This document shows, one piece after another, positions 31,917 through 38,037 of a stretch of DNA of 38,037 nucleotides. The DNA is from a virus, in IMG/VR virus record IMGVR_UViG_3300002518_000025, positions 1 through 38,037 of that record; one strand, 5' to 3'. The first letter of the stretch is position 1, and every line of letters begins with the position of its first letter. The position numbers and the translations under genes are program-made. The notes below the pieces were generated by a model, which made no database searches, was not told where the DNA came from, and saw only the letters and a program-made list of their open reading frames with translations.

Positions 31917-34034
31917 ATGGCTAAAAAACCAATTGACTACGCAAAGACGTTTGACTTCTACGGCGTTCCACTAACAGCAACTCATGGTGATCATACAGGC
32001 CAATGTCCCTTTTGTGATAAGGAAGATCACCTAGGAGTTATCCAATCCACAGGTCAGTGGCAATGCGTAAAATGCGGCGAATCAGGCAATATCTATTCTT
32101 TTCTCAGAAAGATACATGAGCAGTGTTTAGAGACTACTATAGATGCTGAGAGAGAGCACCTGTCATCACACAGGGGCATCAGTGTTATCACTCTTAAACG
32201 TTTTGGTGTGGTCTTCTATCCTCGGTTAGATCGTTGGCTTGTTCCTGTCTACAACCAGAAAGGAAACATTACCAATCTCTATGTATGGTTTGATGGTTTA
32301 ATTTCTGGTGCTGGTCTCAAGGCAGGTCTATTCAATCTTCAATCTCTAAAGAAACAGAAGACTGTCTATATCTGTGAGGGGGAATGGGACTGCATGGCTT
32401 GGGATAAAGTCATACGTGGTTTAAAAATGGCTAAGGATGTTGCTGTTCTCGGGGTACACGGTGCTCGTAATTTCAATAAGACCTACACCAAGCTTCTAGC
32501 TGGTCGAGATGTTATTCTGCTGTTAGATAATGATGCTGATGGCATGGAAGGTCAGATACGAGCCAATAGAATTATGGCTGCTGGTCTTAAAAGGCCAGCA
32601 TCAGTACAAGCAATCGAATGGAATGGTGATTATCCTGAAGGCTTTGACATTAAAGACCTTGTTGCTGATAAGGGAGTCAAAAAGTCTTACAGCTATGTCA
32701 ACAAACATCTTATTCTTGGATCAAAGTCCAAGGTCAAAGTCTTTCATACTGACTACGGTGAGTACGAGGATAACCCCTGTACAACATTTGATGATCTAGA
32801 AGAATATTTCTCTTCTAGTCTACATTGGACTGAACCCCTGCATGACACTTTAGCTGTTATGCTGGCTACTACCCTTGGTGTGCATATGGGTGGAGATGGT
32901 CTCTGGCTTTACGTAGTCGGTCCTCCATCATCAGGTAAGACAACCCTTGCAGAATGCATCTATGCTCACAAGGAGCACACCTACGCTCTCTCATCTCTGA
33001 CAGGAATTGTTTCTGGGTACAAAGATGAGAATGGTGAGACTGTCTCTCTGTTGAAAGACTTTCAAGGCAAGACAGTTGTTATCAAAGACCTCACCTTGTT
33101 ACTGTCTCAAGCTGCAATCATGAAGGATCGTGTTTACGGTGAGCTAAGAGATGCTTACGATGGTCACTTCTCGGCACGTTATCGTAACAGCAGTGAAGAT
33201 CAAGTTTATGAAGGCGTTAATTTTGGTCTGCTAGCATGCGTAACAGACGAGATTAGAGCAGAAGGACGTAGCACATTAGGGGAACGTTTTGTAGCTGTTG
33301 AAATCTTTGACGAAGAGACAGACACTAACAAACAAATTGATGCATCTATGCATAATGTGGTCTCTGAAATTACAGCACGTATATCATCAGCATCAAACAA
33401 TGATGTCACAGAGTTCAAAGCTGTTGAAGCAGATGAGGCTAGCCGGTCCTCTGTTAAGAAAGCTCAACGTAAACAAGCCACGGCTTCATTTATTGACCAC
33501 AAGATCAATCAGGTTATGATTGGTGATGTTACTGTGCCAGCAATCAATAATCTTGCTCTGGGTAAAATTAACGCTCTGTCACAGATAGCAGCCTTTGCAA
33601 GAGCAAATGTAACAAAAAACAAGGATGGCTCGCCTACCTACAGACCTCGTGTTGAAGTAGGTAGTCGTCTTGCATCACAGCTAGTAAAGCTAAGCCTTGC
33701 ACTAGGACTTGTCTTTGACAAGCCTGTTGTTGACAAAGCCATCCTTAGAATAATCTCTAAGGTAGCCTTTGATACATGTCGTGGTATCAATCTTGAACTA
33801 CTCCAATGTCTTGCAGATGAGAAGGAGTACTCTATTGATCAGATAGCGGCCTCTCTGAATATCTCACGATCTGCGACAATCATTAGACTAAAAGACCTCC
33901 AACTCCTGAATGCTGTTGAACACGGTAAACGAGCCAACAATTCAGGATTTGGAGGTCGAGACCTACATATCTGGAGACTGACTGAACCTTTAGAAGAAGC
34001 CTTCAATCTTGTTGAGCATCACGATGAAGATTAA
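31917..34034 (+). CDS. Primase-helicase (CHC2-type zinc finger, TOPRIM, ATPase)
   Basis: This 705-aa protein has, in order: a zinc finger C-P-F-C at 30-33 with CVKC at 50-53; a TOPRIM domain with ICEGEWDCMAWD (152-163) and LLDNDADG (202-209); an ATPase with VVGPPSSGKTTLAE (about 332-345) and a later SSA/E-type region; and a C-terminal winged-helix-like segment (SIDQIAASLNISRSATIIRL). It lays primers and may unwind the fork. It is the last gene of the rightward replication operon. Confidence 0.88.
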   Translation: MAKKPIDYAKTFDFYGVPLTATHGDHTGQCPFCDKEDHLGVIQSTGQWQCVKCGESGNIYSFLRKIHEQCLETTIDAEREHLSSHRGISVITLKRFGVVFYPRLDRWLVPVYNQKGNITNLYVWFDGLISGAGLKAGLFNLQSLKKQKTVYICEGEWDCMAWDKVIRGLKMAKDVAVLGVHGARNFNKTYTKLLAGRDVILLLDNDADGMEGQIRANRIMAAGLKRPASVQAIEWNGDYPEGFDIKDLVADKGVKKSYSYVNKHLILGSKSKVKVFHTDYGEYEDNPCTTFDDLEEYFSSSLHWTEPLHDTLAVMLATTLGVHMGGDGLWLYVVGPPSSGKTTLAECIYAHKEHTYALSSLTGIVSGYKDENGETVSLLKDFQGKTVVIKDLTLLLSQAAIMKDRVYGELRDAYDGHFSARYRNSSEDQVYEGVNFGLLACVTDEIRAEGRSTLGERFVAVEIFDEETDTNKQIDASMHNVVSEITARISSASNNDVTEFKAVEADEASRSSVKKAQRKQATASFIDHKINQVMIGDVTVPAINNLALGKINALSQIAAFARANVTKNKDGSPTYRPRVEVGSRLASQLVKLSLALGLVFDKPVVDKAILRIISKVAFDTCRGINLELLQCLADEKEYSIDQIAASLNISRSATIIRLKDLQLLNAVEHGKRANNSGFGGRDLHIWRLTEPLEEAFNLVEHHDED

Positions 34035-34039
34035 GTGAT

Positions 34040-34204
34040 TCATCCCCAGAACCATCCCCACCAAAGAAGCATAATAAACATAAACATTACAAGTGTTGAG
34101 ACTGCAAGCCCAAACAGAGTCTTACTGTTTGTTGCCTGTTTCAAGTCTGTCTTGCACCAATCATTCAAGATATCGGAACTGGTGTATGCCTCCCACACTG
34201 CCAA
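34040..34204 (-). CDS. Possible minus-strand small membrane protein
   Basis: A 54-codon frame from a TTG at 34204 (open further up to 34225) ends at 34040. It has a charged half, then a convincing membrane helix (FGLAVSTLVMFMFIMLLWW) and an aromatic end. No ribosome site or ATG is evident. The opposite strand has a GTG-started frame over the same bases that looks like a shadow. The membrane helix favours a real gene, but its expression is unproven. Confidence 0.3.
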   Translation of the reverse strand: MAVWEAYTSSDILNDWCKTDLKQATNSKTLFGLAVSTLVMFMFIMLLWWGWFWG

Positions 34205-34279
34205 TGGTCGGAACTGACGTTCTGATTAGATGAGTCGATAATTTGGTACAACTCGTATTCACATTTAGGAAAAGATCCC

Positions 34280-34672
34280 ATGCAAACACTATCTTTCTTT
34301 TTTCTCATCGTGTCCACAACAACTGTCTTCGCTGATTATCCCACTGAGATCCAGTGGGAAAAACGCGAGGCTAATTGGTCTCGCTATGTCGATGATATCG
34401 AACATGTAGAAGTCAAATTGTGGGATGATACTCGCTGCGATTATGTCTCTAAGACACATGCCATTGAAATTGATTGGGCATCCAGCAGCAAGGTCTTTGA
34501 GGCGGTAGGACAAGCGGAGTATTATTCAATCGTTCTCGATAAGAAGCCGGGGATTATTTTGCTTGTTAAAGAGACTGAACGAGAAACTTCGAGAAAGTAC
34601 GTTTTCCGCTGCCAGACAGTATGTGCGAAGCTTGGGATCAAGCTCTGGGTGGAGATTGTTAAAGACGAATAG
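34280..34672 (+). CDS. Secreted small protein with PD-(D/E)XK-like pattern
   Basis: This 130-aa protein begins with a signal-peptide-like MQTLSFFFLIVSTTTVFADY. The mature part has RCDYVSKTHAIEIDWASSSK and FEAVGQAEYYSIVLDKKPGI, the conserved core of a family of short proteins likely related to PD-(D/E)XK endonucleases (recalled, not searched). The ribosome site TTAGGA lies upstream. It stands alone between the replication operon and the leftward cluster, so it is probably accessory. Confidence 0.5.
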   Translation: MQTLSFFFLIVSTTTVFADYPTEIQWEKREANWSRYVDDIEHVEVKLWDDTRCDYVSKTHAIEIDWASSSKVFEAVGQAEYYSIVLDKKPGIILLVKETERETSRKYVFRCQTVCAKLGIKLWVEIVKDE

Positions 34673-34795
34673 AGAAAGGTGGGCCTGGATGTTCGGTGAC
34701 GAATCAGTCTGCAAACGGGGCACAGCAGCAGTTCGTCATTCATTGTCTTGCTCCTTCTGCAAACACCTTATTTCCGTGCTCCAACCATACAACCT

Positions 34796-35185
34796 TCATA
34801 TCTTCTCTCTCCATGCAGAACCTAAATGTTCTAACCCGTTAATACTTCTGTTCCAAATGTAGCAGTACACATTACATATTTCATACTCCCGTTTTGTAAA
34901 CATCTCTGCTTCCAATAGCTGCCTGCCAAACATTAGTCCTCCCCCTTCGTATATGTCAATCTCCTCAAGTCTCTCTTTGGGTACTTCATACACCTCACCA
35001 ACCACTACATCAGATCCCTCTAAGCCCTCAATTCCTGCTGATAAGACTGCTACAGGAAACCCACCAGCATCAAACAATGTATGCTCCCGAATGATTGCTT
35101 TACCTAAGTATTTATCACCAGAGAGATACTTGTTATGCTGTCTACAGCCTCTCATCAGGTAGCCGTAAACAAATAGATACGCCAT
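34796..35185 (-). CDS. Gamma-glutamylcyclotransferase-like (GGCT/AIG2) protein
   Basis: This 129-aa protein has the GGCT-like start LFVYGYLMRG (family motif YGxL), the GEVYEVPKERLEEIDIYEGG segment with the conserved Glu region, and size typical of these folds. Related phage and bacterial proteins act on gamma-glutamyl amines or have antitoxin-like roles, but substrate cannot be inferred here. It is the last gene of the leftward accessory cluster; its ribosome site TAGGAAAAG is upstream on the minus strand. Confidence 0.7.
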   Translation of the reverse strand: MAYLFVYGYLMRGCRQHNKYLSGDKYLGKAIIREHTLFDAGGFPVAVLSAGIEGLEGSDVVVGEVYEVPKERLEEIDIYEGGGLMFGRQLLEAEMFTKREYEICNVYCYIWNRSINGLEHLGSAWREKI

Positions 35186-35328
35186 GTTTCTTTTCCTACC
35201 AAATGCTTCTTTTTGTAAAGCTGGGATGGACTTGTTTTGATGCTTACCCCAGATGTGCTTTTTTCGTATTCCTCTAAATATAGCAAGAAAACCCTGTAAA
35301 TATAGGATATTTCTGCGTATATACTTTT

Positions 35329-35543
35329 TTACGTTTGGCCTTTTTGATCATCCCTTAATTCAAAATCTCCGCATCCGTCAAATTGATCACCGCTTGTTAC
35401 ACTCTGTCAGCACCCTTTTTCATCTTCTGGCGTCAGATAGCATCCTCTTAATATAACTCTCGGGTGTGTAGTACAGGAGCATGTTGTTTGCACGTATTTA
35501 GGTACGCAAAAAATCTACATTCTCCACATGATGTGCTATTCAT
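35329..35543 (-). pseudogene. Small Cys-rich protein, apparently interrupted
   Basis: An intact 31-codon ORF (ATG 35543, stop 35450-35448) encodes MNSTSCGECRFFAYLNTC and KQH, a zinc-ribbon-like start. In another frame downstream, GCYLTPEDEKGC, then a TGA, then QFDGCGDFELRDDQKG follow until TAA at 35331-35329. DGCGDFEL is the kind of ending found in small phage Cys-rich proteins starting with CxxCxF. The parts look like one gene broken by a frame change and a TGA, or like two unrelated ORFs. Confidence 0.35.
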
Positions 35544-35547
35544 GAAG

Positions 35548-35847
35548 TTATTCCCAATTTCCCAATCCACCACAGATACCGCACTCAAGCTTACCGCCCC
35601 CACAACATTGATAACACTCTACTAACCCACTTCCTTTGCATTCTTCGCATTCTTTGTATTTTTCACATTCTTCGCACTCTGAGTCTGTGTTAAATACTAA
35701 TTCCTAAGCTTCTTCAATTATGCTTTGTAACTTAATACTGCATGTAGCATCCTTCCTAGCCTTACTCAGTAATGTAAATAAGTCTTTCATCACCCACTTC
35801 GGAATTTCTATGGTGGCTTTCTTCTGTGCTTTTCTTTGCTTTGACAT
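35548..35847 (-). CDS. Basic protein plus amber-separated DnaJ-type zinc-finger frame
   Basis: From ATG 35847, with GAGGAG upstream, 47 codons (MSKQRKAQKKATIEIPKW, ending SIIEEA) reach TAG at 35706-35704. The same frame continues for 51 codons to TAA at 35550-35548 without any ATG, GTG or TTG at its start. It encodes CEECEKYKECEECKGSG, CYQCCGGG and CGICGGLG, the CxxCxGxG pattern of DnaJ-like zinc fingers. Either TAG is read through to give a 99-residue protein, or the stop is a recent mutation. Elsewhere TAG ends normal genes (for example 27670 and 23349), so it is not globally recoded. Confidence 0.5.
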
Positions 35848-35849
35848 CT

Positions 35850-36302
35850 TTACTCCTCATTTAATGTGTGTCGGCACTTTGGATAATTTGTACATCCCCA
35901 AAACGTACCAAACTTTCCCTCTACTCGTCGCATGATTGCACTGCATGATGGGCATGTGTGTCCGGGAAAAAGCATTGCAAAGTCTCTTAATCTCTTACCT
36001 AGATTCTTTTTCCATGTTTTGATCCTGTTGACCCTACCACAACCACACACTCTCAATATGGTTCCTTGTTCTGTTCTGGTGAAAAGCATCACCCTAACAG
36101 CGTCAGCACCACACTCCCTACTTTCGTCTGTACCGGCATCAATTCCAGTAAAAACACGTAGGGACAATTGATGTCCTTTTACATCAACTCTCTTGGCAAA
36201 GACAATCTCGTACGTCCGCTCTACCTCTATCTGCGTAAACCCTTTGGGTTCCAAAAAGAACGTCATCTCAGCTAGTGTAATATTGTGGAATTGGTTATTC
36301 AT
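35850..36302 (-). CDS. Protein with topoisomerase-type C4 zinc finger
   Basis: This 150-aa protein has a novel N-terminal domain (about 1-105, with CGCGRVNRIKTW near 88) and a C-terminal zf-C4_Topoisom finger: CPSCSAIMRR, then FGTFWGCTNYPKCRHT (about 115-145). Such fingers bind single-stranded nucleic acid. Its stop lies within the ribosome site of the next leftward gene. Function beyond nucleic-acid binding is unknown. Confidence 0.7.
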   Translation of the reverse strand: MNNQFHNITLAEMTFFLEPKGFTQIEVERTYEIVFAKRVDVKGHQLSLRVFTGIDAGTDESRECGADAVRVMLFTRTEQGTILRVCGCGRVNRIKTWKKNLGKRLRDFAMLFPGHTCPSCSAIMRRVEGKFGTFWGCTNYPKCRHTLNEE

Positions 36303-36557
36303 TCAGTTTTGCTCTGCTTTTAAGGTTATTGCCAGATGCATCAGCTTAGCTTGTAGTTCCATCATTCTTTTGTCTGATCCTTCTGGGAGGCAATGAGTTA
36401 TTTCTGCTGCTAACGCTGATAACACTTCCGGCCCTAGATACTTGGTTAACAAAGCTACAACAGTGAAGTCAATTGAATAAAGAAACGCTATATCTTCAGG
36501 TGGTGACTTTAGTATAGCTACCTCAATTAGCCGCCTCTTGTGTTCCCAATCAATCAT
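36303..36557 (-). CDS. Hypothetical small helical protein
   Basis: This 84-aa helical protein starts inside the end of the gene before it and stops one base before the zinc-finger gene begins. It has hydrophobic stretches (FTVVALLTKYLGPEVLSALA) but no clear membrane helix. No family recognised. Confidence 0.55.
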   Translation of the reverse strand: MIDWEHKRRLIEVAILKSPPEDIAFLYSIDFTVVALLTKYLGPEVLSALAAEITHCLPEGSDKRMMELQAKLMHLAITLKAEQN

Positions 36558-36759
36558 TCTTATTCCTTTCTTGTTCTGTAATCCTGTCTAGGGTTGTCAT
36601 GCATTCTCGAATTGTCTGAATCAAGGTTGGCACCCGAGCATGCCAAGTAACCGTGTTGCTTTTGTTCTGGTTGTCTAACTGCACAAGTTCGTCATACGCT
36701 TCATACAGCCTGCCCCTGGCTTGAAGCAGCCTACGCACCCTAGTTTCGTTTACCACCAC
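36550..36759 (-). CDS. Small helical protein, first gene of the leftward cluster
   Basis: The start at GTG 36759 is preferred because GGAG lies seven bases upstream and ATGs further up overlap the transcription start region; the product is then 69 residues. It is helical (VRRLLQARGRLYEAYDELVQ). It overlaps the next gene by eight bases. No family recognised. Confidence 0.5.
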   Translation of the reverse strand: MVVNETRVRRLLQARGRLYEAYDELVQLDNQNKSNTVTWHARVPTLIQTIRECMTTLDRITEQERNKND

Positions 36760-36797
36760 TATTTTTCTCCAGGAAGAAACCCATATCATTTTGTCCC

Positions 36798-36825
36798 ATT
36801 ATACTAGCCTACATAAACTTGTCAA
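36798..36825 (-). promoter_or_regulatory. Consensus leftward promoter
   Basis: On the minus strand perfect TTGACA (36825-36820) and TATAAT (36803-36798) are 16 bp apart, about 40 bp upstream of the first leftward gene. It drives the leftward accessory cluster. Confidence 0.78.
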
Positions 36826-36865
36826 CCCTAGAATCTAGAAAATATCCAGAATCTTGTATTATCTC

Positions 36866-36893
36866 TTGACAGACCCACTATAGCTGGTATGAT
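36866..36893 (+). promoter_or_regulatory. Rightward promoter
   Basis: TTGACA (36866-36871) and TATGAT (36888-36893) are 16 bp apart, upstream of the small basic protein gene at 36955. It is divergent from the leftward promoter 40 bp away. Confidence 0.68.
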
Positions 36894-36954
36894 TATACCT
36901 GTAGATGCACAAAACATCGTGCTCGTAACTTTTTTAGTACAGGAGAGTAGACAG

Positions 36955-37188
36955 ATGGCGAAGAAAAAGAAGGCTGCAAAGAAAACCGCAAAGAGCAGGA
37001 CTACTACAAAGCTTCAGCATGCTCAGTATCGTCAAGGCTACCTTGATGATGTAGTAAAGCCATTCCTAACAAAAGAAGCTGTCTCATGGAGTGACCTTGT
37101 TCGTATTGGCGTAGCATCTGTAATTAAGAAAGGTAAGATTACTGTTACAGACCGCAAGCTGAGCACAGAGATTCGGGATTATACATAG
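36955..37188 (+). CDS. Small basic, probably DNA-binding protein
   Basis: The start ATG 36955 has CAGGAGAG upstream; an earlier ATG in the frame lies in the promoter. The 77-aa product begins with a Lys/Ala-rich tail (MAKKKKAAKKTAKS) and ends with a helical-beta domain (VSWSDLVRIGVASVIKKGKI). The composition suggests nucleic-acid binding. It lies next to the repeat-rich non-coding region and could act on it. Confidence 0.6.
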   Translation: MAKKKKAAKKTAKSRTTTKLQHAQYRQGYLDDVVKPFLTKEAVSWSDLVRIGVASVIKKGKITVTDRKLSTEIRDYT

Positions 37189-37237
37189 TCAAGTCAACCC
37201 TCCGTGCAATTTGGGTATTAACCTCGGCAAGATCGTT

Positions 37238-37457
37238 CAATCGATTTTGTCGGGGTTTCTTTATGGGTAGAAACCCCGGTAGATTTTGTTATCTGCTGGG
37301 GTTTCTTTACGTACCTGCCCCAATCGATTTTGTCGGGGGTATGTTCAATCGATTTTGTCGAGGATCACCAATCGATTTTCTTGGGGATGCAATCGATTTT
37401 GTCGGGGGTATTACCAATCGATTTTGTCGGGGGTATTACCAATCGATTTTGTCGGGG
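37238..37457 (+). repeat. Iteron-like array (CAATCGATTTTGTCGGGG)
   Basis: Copies of an 18-bp repeat begin at 37238, 37321, 37346, 37369, 37390, 37415 and 37440, plus a diverged copy at 37279. Five are exact; 37346 has GTCGAGG and 37369 has TTCTTGGGG. The last six are spaced 25, 23, 21, 25 and 25 bp, about two helical turns, so a protein could bind them along one face. Each has ATCGAT at its core. Iterons for replication initiation or a partition/regulatory site are the main options. Confidence 0.85.
37251..37278 (+). terminator. Hairpin terminator of the small basic gene
   Basis: A 10-bp perfect stem (CGGGGTTTCT 37251-37260 with AGAAACCCCG 37269-37278, 8-nt loop) is followed shortly by ATTTTGTT. 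Its left arm overlaps the first iteron-like repeat. Confidence 0.55.
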
Positions 37458-37458
37458 G

Positions 37459-37874
37459 CCTTAGTAAACAATATTCACCCCTCTTAATGCTATACGTACA
37501 CTAGCCTCTATATAAGACCTTAGTATACAATGTTCAGTAGGTATACCCTATATGGTATATTGTATCATCGGTGGTCAAAATCTGACATTGGTCAATTCTT
37601 GATCACTTGTTATAAGTCTATGTAGCATAACAAGTTACGTCTACAAAACAGCATATTCTCGCTTTGGTGGTCAATCCTTGACCGGACGATATATCATATC
37701 TTTCTGATTGTTGCATAATGCTACACATCATTGCATAACGTAAACCGTTACTACATAACGACTTATAGCAATATCTAAAATTATATCCAGAATCCTAACT
37801 TTTGGCATGCAATTTGCTAATACTTTTGGTGACGTTGGTCGATATCCTTAACATTAGATTGGAGAATTGAGTCT
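37459..37874 (+). promoter_or_regulatory. AT-rich control or origin region with direct repeats and dyads
   Basis: No gene is seen here. It holds a 19-bp direct repeat CCTTAGTA-ACAAT-TTCA (37459-37477 and 37518-37536); two sites of the form GGTGGTCAAN4TGAC (37571-37587 and 37667-37683), the second a perfect dyad GGTCAA-N3-TTGACC; a related GGTCAA-N3-TTGATC at 37590-37604; and three 10-bp boxes at 20-bp spacing (TTGCATAATG 37711, TTGCATAACG 37731, CTACATAACG 37751). The density of ordered repeats suggests an origin or operator cluster. Confidence 0.6.
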
Positions 37875-38033
37875 ATGGAATATACCATTGAAGTTGAGAC
37901 TGTACAAAATAGTCTAAATATGGATGTTGTAATATATCTTGTACGTGGTGATGATATCACGTTTGCAGAAACAAGATATATAGACATTGCTCACATGATT
38001 GTTGACGCACTACAAACGAAGGATAAAGCATGA
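37875..38033 (+). CDS. Small hypothetical protein after the control region
   Basis: A 52-aa product starts at ATG 37875, with TTGGAG upstream, and ends TGA 38031-38033, overlapping an ATG at 38030 that probably starts the next gene beyond the window. The protein is acidic (MEYTIEVETVQNSLNMDVVI). No family recognised. It appears to be the first gene of a new rightward operon. Confidence 0.6.
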   Translation: MEYTIEVETVQNSLNMDVVIYLVRGDDITFAETRYIDIAHMIVDALQTKDKA

Positions 38034-38037
38034 CATA

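Noticed and set aside
34035-34217. Plus-strand 60-aa frame starting at GTG after the primase
   Set aside because: No ribosome site, His/Ser-rich random-looking composition, and a more protein-like frame lies on the opposite strand.
34563-34862. Plus-strand 99-aa frame overlapping the secreted protein and the GGCT-like gene
   Set aside because: It overlaps two better genes in other frames and has no independent support.
35186-35328. Leftward frame ending LVGKETWRIYLFTAT and a 25-codon ORF (MIKKAKRKKVYTQK)
   Set aside because: Protein-like in parts but with no suitable start or ribosome site; possibly decayed genes, too weak to list as features.
37263-37504. Frames over the iteron-like array encoding repeats such as NRFCRG
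   Set aside because: The repeated peptide simply reflects the DNA repeats; no ribosome site and no conservation expected of a protein.

Overview
This window is most of the genome of a tailed, HK97-type siphovirus, or of a prophage of that kind. No integrase, repressor or lysis cassette is recognisable, so lifestyle is undecided. The host is not identifiable from sequence alone. A phage-borne csrA and the family mix suggest a free-living, environmental Gram-negative, and Planctomycetota is only a guess. GC is moderate (low-to-mid 40s by eye), except for the first ~1.44 kb, which is clearly GC-richer and switches composition abruptly inside a small gene.

Layout. (1) 1-18835, rightward: a structural and packaging module in canonical order. 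It runs fibre-like proteins, HNH endonuclease, TerS, TerL, portal, ClpP-like protease, major capsid protein (with its own promoter), decoration-like proteins, head-tail connectors, tail completion, tail tube, tail assembly chaperones with an A AAA AAC -1 frameshift site, a short tape measure, and tail-tip/fibre proteins including a beta-propeller-like protein. (2) 18872-21802, leftward: ParB/DGQHRL-type protein, a 30-aa membrane peptide, an HTH protein and a UvrD/Rep-like SF1 helicase. (3) 21976-23736, rightward: an unusual cassette with a strong promoter, an array of 11-bp repeats at ~37-bp period, csrA, an IS110-like protein that lacks the DEDD domain and the catalytic serine, and a second, longer array of the same repeat. 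(4) 23737-34034, rightward: replication and recombination genes. These are family-4-like uracil-DNA glycosylase, RuvC-like nuclease, PD-(D/E)XK nuclease, Sak4-like ATPase, an acidic-tailed ssDNA-binding-like protein, family A DNA polymerase and a primase-helicase, with two structured RNA candidates between them (28149-28425). (5) 34796-36759, leftward: small accessory genes, including GGCT-like and zinc-finger proteins and some stop-interrupted small Cys-rich ORFs, driven by a near-perfect promoter. (6) 36955 to the end: a small basic protein, then a ~680-bp non-coding region with an iteron-like array and dyad operators, a candidate origin or control region.

The main discovery candidate is region 3. 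A compact unit pairs short-repeat, variable-spacer arrays with a catalytically stripped IS110-family protein. IS110 transposases are guided by RNAs, so one attractive but unproven reading is that the arrays encode many small RNAs used by this protein. Each array runs into the leader of the next gene (csrA for array 1, the uracil-DNA glycosylase for array 2).
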